The position numbers and the translations under genes are program-made. The notes below the pieces were generated by a model. It searched no databases and was not told the DNA's origin. It saw only the letters and a program-made list of their open reading frames with translations. A stretch of DNA of 64,000 bases, taken from contig NZ_CP048114.1 in NCBI RefSeq assembly GCF_010093025.1, positions 2,542,001-2,606,000 of the forward strand, read 5' to 3'. Below, piece after piece: positions 17,487 to 25,851 of this stretch (position 1 is the stretch's first letter; the number at the start of each line of letters is the position of its first letter). The stretch comes from Edaphobacter sp. 12200R-103. GTDB lineage: Bacteria > Acidobacteriota > Terriglobia > Terriglobales > Acidobacteriaceae.

Positions 17487-18530
17487 ATGGCAATCGAGAG
17501 AACACATAAGATCACGTTGATTCCGGGCGATGGCATCGGGCCGGAGGTTTCGGCCGCGGTGGTCAGAATCGTCGAGGCAGCCGGAGCGGCGAATGGCGTA
17601 GGTTTCGAGTGGCATCGATTTGCCGCCGGCGCTGAGGCATTCGAGCAGACGCGCGAGTATATTCCCCAGGCGCTGTACGATTCGATCGAGCAGAACAAGG
17701 TGGCGCTGAAGGGGCCGGTGACGACTCCGATCGGGGGAGGCTTTGCTTCGATCAACGTGACGCTGCGCAAGAAATTTGAGCTGTTTGCGAACTTTCGCCC
17801 GGTGAAGAGCCTGCCGGGGTTGAAGGCCAAGTACGAGAATATCGATCTGATCATCGTTCGCGAGAACATGGAGGATCTGTACGCCGGCCTCGAGCACGAG
17901 ATCGTTCCCGGCGTGGTGCAGTCGCTGAAGATCATTACCGACAAAGGCTCGAGCCGGATTGCGCAGTTCGCCTTCGACTATGGCAGGAAGCATGGGCGCA
18001 AGAAGGTCCATGCTATCCACAAGGCGAATATTATGAAGCTCTCCGACGGTCTGTTTCTGCGCTGCTGCCGCCGGGTCGCTGAGCAATTCCCGGAGATCGA
18101 GTACAAGGAACACATCGTCGACAACACCTGCATGCAGCTCGTGTTGAATCCGTATCAGTACGACATCCTGCTGACGGAGAACCTCTACGGCGACATTCTG
18201 AGCGACCTTTGCAGCGCATTTATCGGAGGGCTGGGGTTGGTTCCAGGAGCCAACCTGGGACGCGAGTGCGCGATTTTCGAGGCGGTGCACGGCTCTGCGC
18301 CGGATATTGCGGGGAAAGACCGGGCAAACCCAACCGCACTGCTGCAGTCGGCCGTGCTGATGTTGCATCACCTCGATGAGGCGGCTACTGCGCAGAAGGT
18401 GCAGGGAGCGATTGAACAGGTCTATCAAGAGGGCAAGACGTTAACTCGCGATGTAGGCGGCCAGAGTGGAACCCAGGCCTTTGCCGATGCAGTCCTTGAG
18501 GCGATGGCCTCTCCTGCGGCTCCGAGGTAA
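17487..18530 (+). CDS. isocitrate dehydrogenase, NAD-type (isocitrate/isopropylmalate dehydrogenase family)
   Basis: 347-residue beta-decarboxylating dehydrogenase. IPGDGIGPEV (14-23) opens the fold; IIVRENMEDLYAGLEHE carries substrate-binding Arg and Glu; KANIMKLSDGLFL and NTCMQLVLNPYQYDILLTEN contain the catalytic Lys and metal-binding Asp; GSAPDIAGKDRANPTA is the cofactor loop. The NFRPVKSLPGLKAKYENIDL segment and lack of a typical LeuB pattern match NAD-dependent isocitrate dehydrogenases rather than 3-isopropylmalate dehydrogenase. No leuC/leuD neighbours support that. Shine-Dalgarno GAGGGAGAGAG lies just before the ATG. Isopropylmalate or homoisocitrate as substrate remains possible. 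Confidence 0.85.
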   Translation: MAIERTHKITLIPGDGIGPEVSAAVVRIVEAAGAANGVGFEWHRFAAGAEAFEQTREYIPQALYDSIEQNKVALKGPVTTPIGGGFASINVTLRKKFELFANFRPVKSLPGLKAKYENIDLIIVRENMEDLYAGLEHEIVPGVVQSLKIITDKGSSRIAQFAFDYGRKHGRKKVHAIHKANIMKLSDGLFLRCCRRVAEQFPEIEYKEHIVDNTCMQLVLNPYQYDILLTENLYGDILSDLCSAFIGGLGLVPGANLGRECAIFEAVHGSAPDIAGKDRANPTALLQSAVLMLHHLDEAATAQKVQGAIEQVYQEGKTLTRDVGGQSGTQAFADAVLEAMASPAAPR

Positions 18531-18629
18531 CTGTTCGCAGGGCGTATCCACCTATGCGTCAAATTCATTGTGGCCACCCCAGAATGCATCATTGCGCTCG
18601 ATTCGGATCTGCAATCCTTGCACTCCCCA

Positions 18630-18722
18630 CGAAGGATCTGCGGTCTGGTGGCCTCAGCGACGATCCCGAACCGCAGATCCTTCGACTTCGCGCTGGCGCG
18701 CTACGCTCAGGATGACACCTCC
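18630..18722. repeat. REP-like repeat copy 3 (long palindromic form)
   Basis: A perfect 15-base inverted repeat, CGAAGGATCTGCGGT (18630-18644) and its complement (18670-18684), is followed by ACTTCGCGCTGGCGCGCTACG and CTCAGGATGACACCT. From 18670 to 18722 it is nearly identical to copy 5 at 38651-38703, differing at a handful of positions. It lies in the 284-base gap after isocitrate dehydrogenase, where nothing else is recognised. Confidence 0.75.
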
Positions 18723-18814
18723 GGCACGTAGCGTTCGAGAAACGATTGGGGTCAGAGATGCATCGTAAAGAGGGCCAACGTTGAGCTTTATGTAGAGGAT
18801 GCAGGGAGGAGTGG

Positions 18815-19150
18815 ATGGGGATCGCATCTGTTCTATGGCAGGAGGTCGTAGGGCATGGGATGAGCCTGGCGCTGATCTCGCATCATCTGCCGTTCTGGTT
18901 CCTGGTCTTCGCGTTGTTTCTTCCTCGCGTCTCGCTGGTGGTTGCGTGGTTTCAGGGAGTATTGATTCCCTTCCACCTCGTGGGGTGGATCCCGCTGCTC
19001 TTCGCGATCCTGTTGCCGCGGGCGCTGGTTCTTTACCTGATCTACCTGGATCAGGGGTTCAGCCTCTGGTTTGTGATCCATCTGGTGGTTGCAATCCTGG
19101 TCTGGCTGGGGGGAGGCCATACCTACCGGACCAGAAGAGGGGACTACTGA
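18815..19150 (+). CDS. small integral membrane protein of unknown function
   Basis: 111 residues, with three or four hydrophobic stretches (about 22-42, 44-66, 66-80 and 83-99) and a short charged C-terminus (YRTRRGDY). A strong Shine-Dalgarno (GGGAGGAG) stands five bases from the ATG, which makes this frame preferable to the 173-codon frame that overlaps it in another phase. No named family is recognised. It is 81 bases upstream of asd, which has its own start box, so co-transcription is uncertain. Confidence 0.65.
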   Translation: MGIASVLWQEVVGHGMSLALISHHLPFWFLVFALFLPRVSLVVAWFQGVLIPFHLVGWIPLLFAILLPRALVLYLIYLDQGFSLWFVIHLVVAILVWLGGGHTYRTRRGDY

Positions 19151-19216
19151 GAGGCCGGGGAGCCTCAAAACGTCAAGTTTCGCGCGGAGATCGTGACGCA
19201 GGCGAAGGCGCCGCGT

Positions 19217-19222
19217 TATTCT
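19217..19222 (+). promoter_or_regulatory. TANNNT box upstream of asd
   Basis: TATTCT ends 9 bases before the asd ATG at 19232; GTGACG stands 18 bases upstream as a weak -35 candidate. No Shine-Dalgarno is present in between. Confidence 0.5.
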
Positions 19223-19231
19223 TAAAAGACT

Positions 19232-20338
19232 ATGGAACGGCGACGGGTAGGCATTCTTGGCGCGACCGGCATGGTCGGTCAGCGATTTGTTCAGCTTTTG
19301 CAGAATCACCCCTGGTTTGAGATTGCGTGGCTTGCGGCGAGCGACCGCAGCGCGGGCAAGACGTATGGAGACGCGTGTAAGTGGAAGCTGGATACTCCCT
19401 TACCGGCGAAGATTGCTGCGATGAAGATGCAGCCGAACGTCCCCGAGCTGTGTGAAGGCGAGCTGCCGAAGATTATCTTTGCCGCTCTGGACGCGGACAT
19501 TGCGCGCGAGCTGGAGCCGAAGTTTGCCGCGGCGGGCTGCGCGGTTATCTCGAACTCGAGCGCCTTCCGGATGGTGCAGGATGTTCCGCTGGTAGTACCG
19601 GAGGTCAATGCGAGCCATCTGCCACTGCTGGAGGCGCAGAGCTGGCGCCGTGAGAGCGGCGGCTTTATCGTGACGAACCCGAACTGTTCGGCGATTGGGC
19701 TGGTGCTGGCGTTGAAGCCGCTGGAGGAGCGGTTCGGGATTGAGAGTCTGTTCGTTTCGACGATGCAGGCAGTGAGCGGCGCGGGGTATCCCGGCGTTCC
19801 GTCGCTGGACATTCTGGGCAATGTCGTCCCATTTATCAAGAACGAAGAAGAAAAGATGCAGGAAGAGGTCGGCAAGCTGCTGGGCCACTTGAGCGGCGAT
19901 GGCATCGCCATGCTGGACGCGAAGGTAAGCGCGCACTGCAACCGTGTTGCGGTGGAGGACGGTCACACCGAGTGCGTAAGCATCAAGTTCCGCAGGAAGG
20001 CGACACGGGAGGAGATTCTGGCGGCATGGAGCGAGTTCGCTCCGCTGCGCGGACAGGGCCTGCCGAGCGCACCTGAGGCTCCGGTGGAGTTCGACGCTGC
20101 GGTGGATCGTCCGCAGCCCCGGCTGGACCGGATGCGCGGCAATGGCATGGCGTCAACGGTGGGCCGGCTGCGCGAGTGTTCGCTGCTGGACTGGAAGTTT
20201 GTCGTGCTTTCGCACAACACGATTCGCGGCGCGGCGGGAGCTGCTCTGCTAAATGCAGAGGTCCTGGCAAAGATGGGCAAGCTGGATAAGCTGGGTGTTC
20301 CGACAGGAGCTGTGCAGGGTCAGGCGGTGCTGGCTTGA
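19232..20338 (+). CDS. asd: aspartate-semialdehyde dehydrogenase
   Basis: NADPH-dependent reduction of aspartyl phosphate to aspartate semialdehyde, the branch point to lysine, threonine and methionine. 368 residues. VGILGATGMVGQRF (6-19) is the nucleotide-binding loop; NPNCSAIG contains catalytic Cys152; SVxAHCNRVAV-type block DAKVSAHCNRVAVEDGHTE holds the substrate-binding region and catalytic His. The length and the KWKLDTPLP segment fit the archaeal/fungal-like subtype rather than the E. coli Asd type. The stop overlaps the following lysC start (TTGA), so translation is coupled. Confidence 0.96.
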   Translation: MERRRVGILGATGMVGQRFVQLLQNHPWFEIAWLAASDRSAGKTYGDACKWKLDTPLPAKIAAMKMQPNVPELCEGELPKIIFAALDADIARELEPKFAAAGCAVISNSSAFRMVQDVPLVVPEVNASHLPLLEAQSWRRESGGFIVTNPNCSAIGLVLALKPLEERFGIESLFVSTMQAVSGAGYPGVPSLDILGNVVPFIKNEEEKMQEEVGKLLGHLSGDGIAMLDAKVSAHCNRVAVEDGHTECVSIKFRRKATREEILAAWSEFAPLRGQGLPSAPEAPVEFDAAVDRPQPRLDRMRGNGMASTVGRLRECSLLDWKFVVLSHNTIRGAAGAALLNAEVLAKMGKLDKLGVPTGAVQGQAVLA

Positions 20339-21765
20339 GCGTCGCGCGGGAACAGCTTGTCGTGATGAAGTTTGGCGGGACGTCGGTTGAAGACGCCAGG
20401 GCGATGGAACGGACGGCGGCAATCGTCGGCGGCCGCAGGAAGAAGGGTCTCGAGACCATCGTGGTGGTTTCGGCGATGGCGAAGGTGACGGACCAGCTGC
20501 TGGCTGCTGCGGCGGCGGCAGGACGGGGCGACAAGGCCGGAGCACTGGCGATCAGCGCGCGGCTGCGGAGTCGCCATATCGATACGGCCAATGACCTTCT
20601 GGAGAAAGATCCGTTTATCGCTCTGGAGATGGCGATCCATCAGGAGTTCGATGCCCTGGACGATCTTCTGCGCGGTATTTCCGCAGTGGGCGAGCTGACG
20701 GCGAGGACTGGCGATCTGGTAGTCAGCTTCGGTGAGCGACTTTCTAGCCGCATGGTGGCAGCGGCGTTCGACCAGCGTGGACTGAACGGAACGCATGTCG
20801 ATGCGCGCACCTGCATCATTACGGATGCGAACTTCGGCAAGGCTGCTCCGCTGGAGGCAGCGATCGAGGCCAAGCTGACGGAGCTGGTGCTTCCACTGCT
20901 TGCGGCAGGCAAGACTCCCGTGATGGGCGGCTTTATCGGATCGACCGTGGAGGGGATTACAACCACTCTGGGACGCGGCGGCAGCGATTACACGGCTGCC
21001 CTGGTCGGCGGCGGTCTGCACGCCGGAGCGATTGAGATCTGGACGGATGTCAACGGCATTATGACGACCGATCCGCGCATCGTGCCTGAGGCTCTGCGGG
21101 TGAAGACGATCAGCTTTGAAGAAGCTGCCGAGCTTGCTTACTTTGGCGCGAAGGTGCTGCACCCTGCGACGATTCTTCCGGCAGTACAGAAGTCAATCCC
21201 GGTGTGGGTGCTGAACTCGCGGAATGCGGAGAACGAAGGCACGAAGATCACCGCCGTCGCTCCGAAGTGCAAGAGCCCGTTTAAGAGCATCGCGGCGAAG
21301 AAGAGGCTGACGATCATCGACATCGTCGCGAGCCGCATGCTGATGTCGCATGGCTATCTGAAGGCTGTCTTCGATGTGCTGGATAAGTACAGGTGTGTCG
21401 TCGATATGGTTTCGACCAGCGAGGTGAGCATCTCGCTGACGGTGGACTCGAACGAGCGTCTGCCGGAGGTCGCCGAGGAGCTTTCGAAGATCGCCGATGT
21501 GAAGATGGAGGGCAACAAGGCCCTGATCTGCATGGTCGGTGAGGATATTCGCGGCCATAACGGCATCGCCGGGCAGGTGTTTTCAGCAGTCAGCCACGTG
21601 AATGTGCGGATGATCTCACAGGGCGCCAGCGAGATCAATATGAGCTTCATGATCGACGAGGACGACGTGGAAGAAGCGGTGCGCAGCCTGCACAAGCACT
21701 TCTTTTCCGAGCCGGACGATTCGATCTTTGACATAGAGGCACGTGTGGCTACGGCGAAGGCCTAG
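20335..21765 (+). CDS. lysC: aspartate kinase
   Basis: First step of the aspartate pathway (aspartate to aspartyl-4-phosphate). 476 residues. MKFGGTSVEDA opens the kinase domain; TLGRGGSDYTAALVGGGL is the catalytic glycine-rich block; WTDVNGIMTTDPRIV follows. Two C-terminal ACT domains (from about residue 320, including SHGYLKAVFDVLDKYRCVVD) indicate feedback control by lysine and/or threonine. Start choice: a TTG at 20335 overlaps the asd stop; the more conventional ATG at 20365 directly precedes KFGGTS. There is no homoserine dehydrogenase fusion. Part of asd-lysC-dapB. Confidence 0.96.
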   Translation: MSVAREQLVVMKFGGTSVEDARAMERTAAIVGGRRKKGLETIVVVSAMAKVTDQLLAAAAAAGRGDKAGALAISARLRSRHIDTANDLLEKDPFIALEMAIHQEFDALDDLLRGISAVGELTARTGDLVVSFGERLSSRMVAAAFDQRGLNGTHVDARTCIITDANFGKAAPLEAAIEAKLTELVLPLLAAGKTPVMGGFIGSTVEGITTTLGRGGSDYTAALVGGGLHAGAIEIWTDVNGIMTTDPRIVPEALRVKTISFEEAAELAYFGAKVLHPATILPAVQKSIPVWVLNSRNAENEGTKITAVAPKCKSPFKSIAAKKRLTIIDIVASRMLMSHGYLKAVFDVLDKYRCVVDMVSTSEVSISLTVDSNERLPEVAEELSKIADVKMEGNKALICMVGEDIRGHNGIAGQVFSAVSHVNVRMISQGASEINMSFMIDEDDVEEAVRSLHKHFFSEPDDSIFDIEARVATAKA

Positions 21766-21781
21766 GAAGGAAATCGACGGG

Positions 21782-22468
21782 ATGCGCGTACTTGTTCTAG
21801 GGCACGGCAAGACAGGAAAGCTGGTGGCCGAGGTGGCCGCCGAGCGCGGGCACAGCGTTCATGTGCTGGATGCGAAGGAGAACGCGAATGCTTCGGCATT
21901 GACGCCTCCGTTTGTCGCGGGCTTTGACGTGGTGATCGACTTCACGACGCCGGAGGCCGCAGTACAGAATATGCGCGCGGTTCTGGCGACCGGAGCCAAG
22001 ATGGTGGTCGGCACGACGGGATGGTACGACAAGCTGCCCGATATGCGCGGACTGGCGGAGCGCAGGCAAGCGGGGCTGCTTTACGGCACGAACTTCTCCG
22101 TGGGCGTGCAGGCGATGCTGCAGATGGCGAAGAAGATGGGTGAGCTGCTGAAGAATGCAGGGTACGAGTTCTCGATTGAAGAGACGCATCACGTGACCAA
22201 GCTCGATTCGCCCTCAGGAACCGCGATCACCTTGGCCAATACGGTGAAGGCCGCTGCGGGACTGCCGGATGTTCCGATCAGGGCTCATCGCGTGGGCGAT
22301 GCTGCAGGGCTGCATGTGCTGGAGGCGAAGAGCACGGCCGACAGGCTGGTGCTAACCCACGAGGCGTATTCCCGGCGCGGCTTCGCCGAGGGTGCGGTGC
22401 GGGCGGCGGAGTGGATCTCCACGCATACCGGCTGCTACGACTTCCAGGACATCTGCACGAAGGTCTAG
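21782..22468 (+). CDS. dapB: 4-hydroxy-tetrahydrodipicolinate reductase
   Basis: 228 residues, NAD(P)H-dependent second committed step to lysine/diaminopimelate. Compact N-terminal Rossmann loop (MRVLVLGHGKTGKLV), DFTTPEA, GTTGW nucleotide contacts, and ETHHVTKLDSPSGTAIT (catalytic His pair and Lys, then substrate Ser-Gly-Thr). ATG at 21782 follows AAGGA by nine bases; the frame extends upstream into lysC, which is not used. It is 16 bases after lysC. The protein is somewhat shorter than E. coli DapB (273), as in other short-form members. Confidence 0.94.
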   Translation: MRVLVLGHGKTGKLVAEVAAERGHSVHVLDAKENANASALTPPFVAGFDVVIDFTTPEAAVQNMRAVLATGAKMVVGTTGWYDKLPDMRGLAERRQAGLLYGTNFSVGVQAMLQMAKKMGELLKNAGYEFSIEETHHVTKLDSPSGTAITLANTVKAAAGLPDVPIRAHRVGDAAGLHVLEAKSTADRLVLTHEAYSRRGFAEGAVRAAEWISTHTGCYDFQDICTKV

Positions 22469-22514
22469 CGATGAATCGCTTCACGCGGGCCTTGCGTCCA
22501 ACCAGAAGGAAAGG

Positions 22515-23789
22515 ATGACCATGAGTGTTGCTGAAGCGCTACACGTAAAGACATTTAGGGATTTGACCCTGGATGAGAAGCTGGATCGACTGGCGGAGGT
22601 CGCGGTCAAGGTAGGCCTGGGTCTGAAGGAAGGCCAGGAGCTGATCATGACAGCTCCGATGGATGCGCTTCCCCTTGCCCGGAAGATTACCGAGCAGGCC
22701 TACAAGGCCGGGGCAAAGCTGGTAACCACCTTCTACAGTGATGATGCGAGCGTACTGGCGCGGTACCAGTATGCTCCGGATGCGAGTTTTGATTATGCAC
22801 CGGCGTGGCTGCAGGATGCCATTGCAAACGGATTCCGTAGTGGGGCGGCGCGGTTGGCCATTGCTGGAGCGAATCCAGCGCTGCTGGCGAAACAAGACCC
22901 GGCTAAAGTTGCCCGCACCAATGTTGCGGCGTCAAAGGCTGGAAAGCCGGCGATGGAGCTGATTACGCGGCACGAGATCAACTGGACGATCGTCGCCGCC
23001 GCAACTCCTGAGTGGGCAAAGCTGGTCTTCCCGGGAGAGCCGGAGGAAGTTGCGCTCGCGAAGCTGTGGGATGCGATCTTTGCGGCGTCGCGAGTCAACG
23101 TAGATGATCCTGTCGCGGAGTGGAAGCAACACGGCGAACGCCTGAAGAAACGCGTGGAGATGCTGAATGCGAAGCGCTTCTCTGCCCTGCGCTTCAAGGG
23201 GCCGGGGACTGACCTGAAGGTTGGACTGGCCGATCAGCATCTGTGGGCCGGGGGCGGCACCACGGCTGGGAATGGAATCTACTGCCAACCGAATATTCCG
23301 ACGGAGGAGTGTTTCACGACTCCCCATAAGGACCGGATCGATGGTACTGTTCGGGCCTCAAAGCCTCTGTCGCACCAGGGAACTCTGATTGAAAACATTG
23401 CAGTCCGGTTCGAGGGTGGCAAGATCGTCGAAGCGACTGCCACAGCCGGCGAGGATGTGTTGAACCGGCTGATCTCGACCGATGAAGGCGCAAGGCGGCT
23501 GGGAGAAGTCGCGCTCGTGCCGCACAATTCGCCGATTGCGCAGAGCGGGATTCTGTTCTGGAATACTTTGTTCGACGAGAATGCGGCAAGCCACATCGCT
23601 CTGGGGCAGGCCTATTCGACCTGCATCATCGGGGGCGAGAAGATGGACTCGGCGCAGTTGGCGGCACTTGGAGCCAATGAGAGCCTGATTCATGTGGACT
23701 GGATGATCGGTTCGGCGGCGATGGATGTCGATGGCATCTCTGCGGACGGAAATGCTGAGCCTCTGATGCGGAAAGGTGCTTGGGTGTAG
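22515..23789 (+). CDS. M29-family metallo-aminopeptidase (AmpS/PepS-like)
   Basis: 424 residues. Matches the M29 thermophilic aminopeptidase family: LAEVAVKVGLGLKEGQELIM and ITEQAYKAGAKLV near the N-terminus, and the metal-ligand blocks FTTPHKDRIDGTVRAS, GEVALVPHNSPIAQSG, FDENAASHIALGQAY and IHVDWMIGSAAMDVDG (the last two supply His/Asp/Glu ligands). Removes N-terminal residues from peptides in the cytoplasm. Two ATGs (22515, 22521) follow AAGGAAAGG; the second has the better spacing. It sits 46 bases after dapB and before a terminator, so it looks like the last gene of the asd-lysC-dapB unit, an unusual companion. Confidence 0.92.
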   Translation: MTMSVAEALHVKTFRDLTLDEKLDRLAEVAVKVGLGLKEGQELIMTAPMDALPLARKITEQAYKAGAKLVTTFYSDDASVLARYQYAPDASFDYAPAWLQDAIANGFRSGAARLAIAGANPALLAKQDPAKVARTNVAASKAGKPAMELITRHEINWTIVAAATPEWAKLVFPGEPEEVALAKLWDAIFAASRVNVDDPVAEWKQHGERLKKRVEMLNAKRFSALRFKGPGTDLKVGLADQHLWAGGGTTAGNGIYCQPNIPTEECFTTPHKDRIDGTVRASKPLSHQGTLIENIAVRFEGGKIVEATATAGEDVLNRLISTDEGARRLGEVALVPHNSPIAQSGILFWNTLFDENAASHIALGQAYSTCIIGGEKMDSAQLAALGANESLIHVDWMIGSAAMDVDGISADGNAEPLMRKGAWV

Positions 23790-23810
23790 GTTTGGTGCTT
23801 GGATAATAGG

Positions 23811-23846
23811 AATGCCCGGCATGGTATGCCGGGCATTTTCTTTTTT
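23811..23846 (+). terminator. terminator ending the asd-lysC-dapB-M29 unit
   Basis: AATGCCCGGCAT - GGT - ATGCCGGGCATT, a perfect 12-pair stem, followed by TTCTTTTTT. 21 bases after the aminopeptidase stop. Confidence 0.92.
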
Positions 23847-23913
23847 AGGGTGGTGTTGGCCAGAGCCGTTGCTGGGTATCCTCTTGCGTCAGGGACGCAA
23901 CTGGCAAAATACA

Positions 23914-23944
23914 GGGATCCTTCGGCTTCGCTTCAGAATGACGG
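23914..23944. repeat. REP-like repeat copy 4 (fragment)
   Basis: GGATCCTTCGGCTTCGCTTC followed by AGAATGACGGG: half of the GATCCTTCGACTCCGC...CAGGATGAC element, between the terminator and dapA. Confidence 0.45.
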
Positions 23945-23986
23945 GCCTTGTTGCGGGAATGTTTACGGCGGCGGACAGCGACGCGG

Positions 23987-23992
23987 TAAACT
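23987..23992 (+). promoter_or_regulatory. TANNNT box upstream of dapA
   Basis: TAAACT ends 9 bases before the dapA ATG at 24002; no Shine-Dalgarno between. Confidence 0.45.
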
Positions 23993-24001
23993 TCAATCAT
24001 T

Positions 24002-24919
24002 ATGGAATTGATGGGCTGTGGGACGGCACTGGTGACCCCTTTTCGCGGGGACGAGAGCGTGGACGAGAGCGCTCTGCGGGCGCTGGTGGAGTGGCAGATT
24101 GAGAGCGGGATCGGTTTCCTGGTCCCCTGCGGCACGACGGGTGAGGCTGCGACCCTGACCGAGCAGGAGTGGCTGCGCGTGGTCGAGATCGTAGTGGAGA
24201 CAGCAGCAGGTCGGGTTCCGGTCTTCGGCGGCTGCACCAACAACTCGACCCGCGAAGCGGTAGCGAAGGCGAAGAAGCTTGCCGCAGTCAAGGGGTTGTC
24301 AGGAGTCTTGACGGCAAACCCGTACTACAACAAGCCGGGGCAGGAAGGCCAGTATCAGCACTTTCGCGCAATCGCGGAAGCTGTTGATCTTCCAGTGATG
24401 CTGTACAACATTCCGGGAAGGACGGGCGTGAATCTGGAGCCTGCGACGGTGCTCCGTTTGGCGGAGCTGAAGAACGTTATTGCAATCAAGGAATCGAGCG
24501 GAAATATCGCCCAGATTACGGAGCTGTTGACCTCTGCTCCCCAGGATTTCAAGGTCTTCGCGGGCGACGATTCGCTCGGGCTGCCGGTGCTGGCTCTTGG
24601 AGGCGCCGGGCTAGTTTCTGTGGCGTCGAACGTGATCCCGGCGGAGATGTCGGTGATGATACGGGCGGCGAAGGACGGAGACTGGACAACTGCACGCAGC
24701 GTCAACCGCCGCTACTTCCGGCTGATGCAGGCGCACTTCTGGGAGGCGAGTCCGGCTCCGGTAAAGGCTGTCATGAAGATGACCGGTCACGGCGAAGACG
24801 TGCTGCGGCTGCCGATGGTTCCGGTGAGCGATGCTACGCGGAAGCGTCTGGAGGCGCTGGTCAGCGAGCTGGGCCTGATGCCCGAGGCTGTCGCTGACGG
24901 GGCGCATCGCGCTTCGTAG
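24002..24919 (+). CDS. dapA: 4-hydroxy-tetrahydrodipicolinate synthase
   Basis: Condenses pyruvate and aspartate semialdehyde. 305 residues, class I aldolase-type TIM barrel of the DapA family: FLVPCGTTGEAATLT (pyruvate carboxylate-binding Thr pair), GVLTANPYYNKPGQEG, LYNIPGRTG (catalytic-triad Tyr), and VIAIKESSGN with Schiff-base Lys163. The C-terminal helical region is normal length. A separate box (TAAACT) and the upstream terminator suggest dapA-dapD is its own transcription unit, 47 bases between the two genes. Confidence 0.96.
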   Translation: MELMGCGTALVTPFRGDESVDESALRALVEWQIESGIGFLVPCGTTGEAATLTEQEWLRVVEIVVETAAGRVPVFGGCTNNSTREAVAKAKKLAAVKGLSGVLTANPYYNKPGQEGQYQHFRAIAEAVDLPVMLYNIPGRTGVNLEPATVLRLAELKNVIAIKESSGNIAQITELLTSAPQDFKVFAGDDSLGLPVLALGGAGLVSVASNVIPAEMSVMIRAAKDGDWTTARSVNRRYFRLMQAHFWEASPAPVKAVMKMTGHGEDVLRLPMVPVSDATRKRLEALVSELGLMPEAVADGAHRAS

Positions 24920-24966
24920 GCTTGGAGCGAAGAAGAGCAGTTTTTTTCAATCAGAAAAGGTGACAG

Positions 24967-25821
24967 GTGAGTTTGAACGGTTCTTTGCAGGAGCGGATTG
25001 AGCACTGGTTTGCCCAGGGCACGGATGCAGTTGGGAACAAGGAAGCAGAGGCAGCGTTCAGCGAGCTTCGTGCGGCGCTTGAGGCCGGGACGTTGCGGTC
25101 GGCAGAGCCCGATGCTGCGCAGCCGCTCGGCTGGCGTGTGAACGCGTGGGTGAAGCGAGGAATCCTGCTGGGCTTTCGCCTGGGCCAGATGACCGAGATG
25201 GGCTCGCAGGAAGGCCTGTCGTTTGTCGATAAGGCGACATATCCGGCGCGGCGGTTCAGCGTGGCTGATGGTGTGCGCGTGGTGCCAGGCGGTTCGAGCG
25301 TACGCAGCGGAGCTTATCTTGCCAAGGGTGTCGTCGTGATGCCGCCCGCCTATGTGAATGTGGGCGCCTTTGTCGACGAGGGCACCATGGTGGATTCGCA
25401 CGCCCTAGTAGGAAGCTGCGCGCAGATTGGCAAGCGAGTGCACCTGAGCGCCGCGGCACAGATTGGTGGGGTTTTGGAGCCGGTCAATGCGAGCCCCGTG
25501 ATCATCGAGGACGATGCCCTGGTGGGGGGCAACACCGGCGTCTACGAAGGCACGATCGTCCGGAAGCGCGCGGTGATTGCAGCGGGTACGGTGCTGACGC
25601 GCGGAACTCCGGTATATGACCTGGTGAAGGGCGAGATCTATAAAGCTACGGCAGAGACTCCGCTCATTATTCCTGAGGGTGCGGTCGTGGTCCCGGGTTC
25701 GCGCGCTGTGACCAAGGGCAAGGGAGCGGAGTGGGGCCTCAGCGTCGCTGCTCCCGTGATCGTGAAGTACAGGGACGAGAAGACGGAGCTGTCTCTGGTG
25801 CTCGAAGACGTTCTGCGATAA
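24967..25821 (+). CDS. dapD: tetrahydrodipicolinate N-succinyltransferase
   Basis: 284 residues; transfers succinyl from succinyl-CoA to tetrahydrodipicolinate, committing the cell to the succinylase route to meso-DAP. N-terminal helical domain (about 1-100) then left-handed beta-helix hexapeptide repeats from about residue 110 ([40 protein letters not shown]). [12 protein letters not shown] is characteristic of DapD. The start is GTG at 24967 with AAAAGG upstream. The later genes dapC/dapE/dapF are not in the window. Confidence 0.95.
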   Translation: MSLNGSLQERIEHWFAQGTDAVGNKEAEAAFSELRAALEAGTLRSAEPDAAQPLGWRVNAWVKRGILLGFRLGQMTEMGSQEGLSFVDKATYPARRFSVADGVRVVPGGSSVRSGAYLAKGVVVMPPAYVNVGAFVDEGTMVDSHALVGSCAQIGKRVHLSAAAQIGGVLEPVNASPVIIEDDALVGGNTGVYEGTIVRKRAVIAAGTVLTRGTPVYDLVKGEIYKATAETPLIIPEGAVVVPGSRAVTKGKGAEWGLSVAAPVIVKYRDEKTELSLVLEDVLR

Positions 25822-25851
25822 CTGATCACAGTTGGAAGTAGCCCGAAGGCT

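Noticed and set aside
18799..19320. 173-codon frame overlapping the small membrane protein and the asd start
   Set aside because: The overlapping 111-residue frame has a strong Shine-Dalgarno and clear membrane segments, and this one runs into asd.
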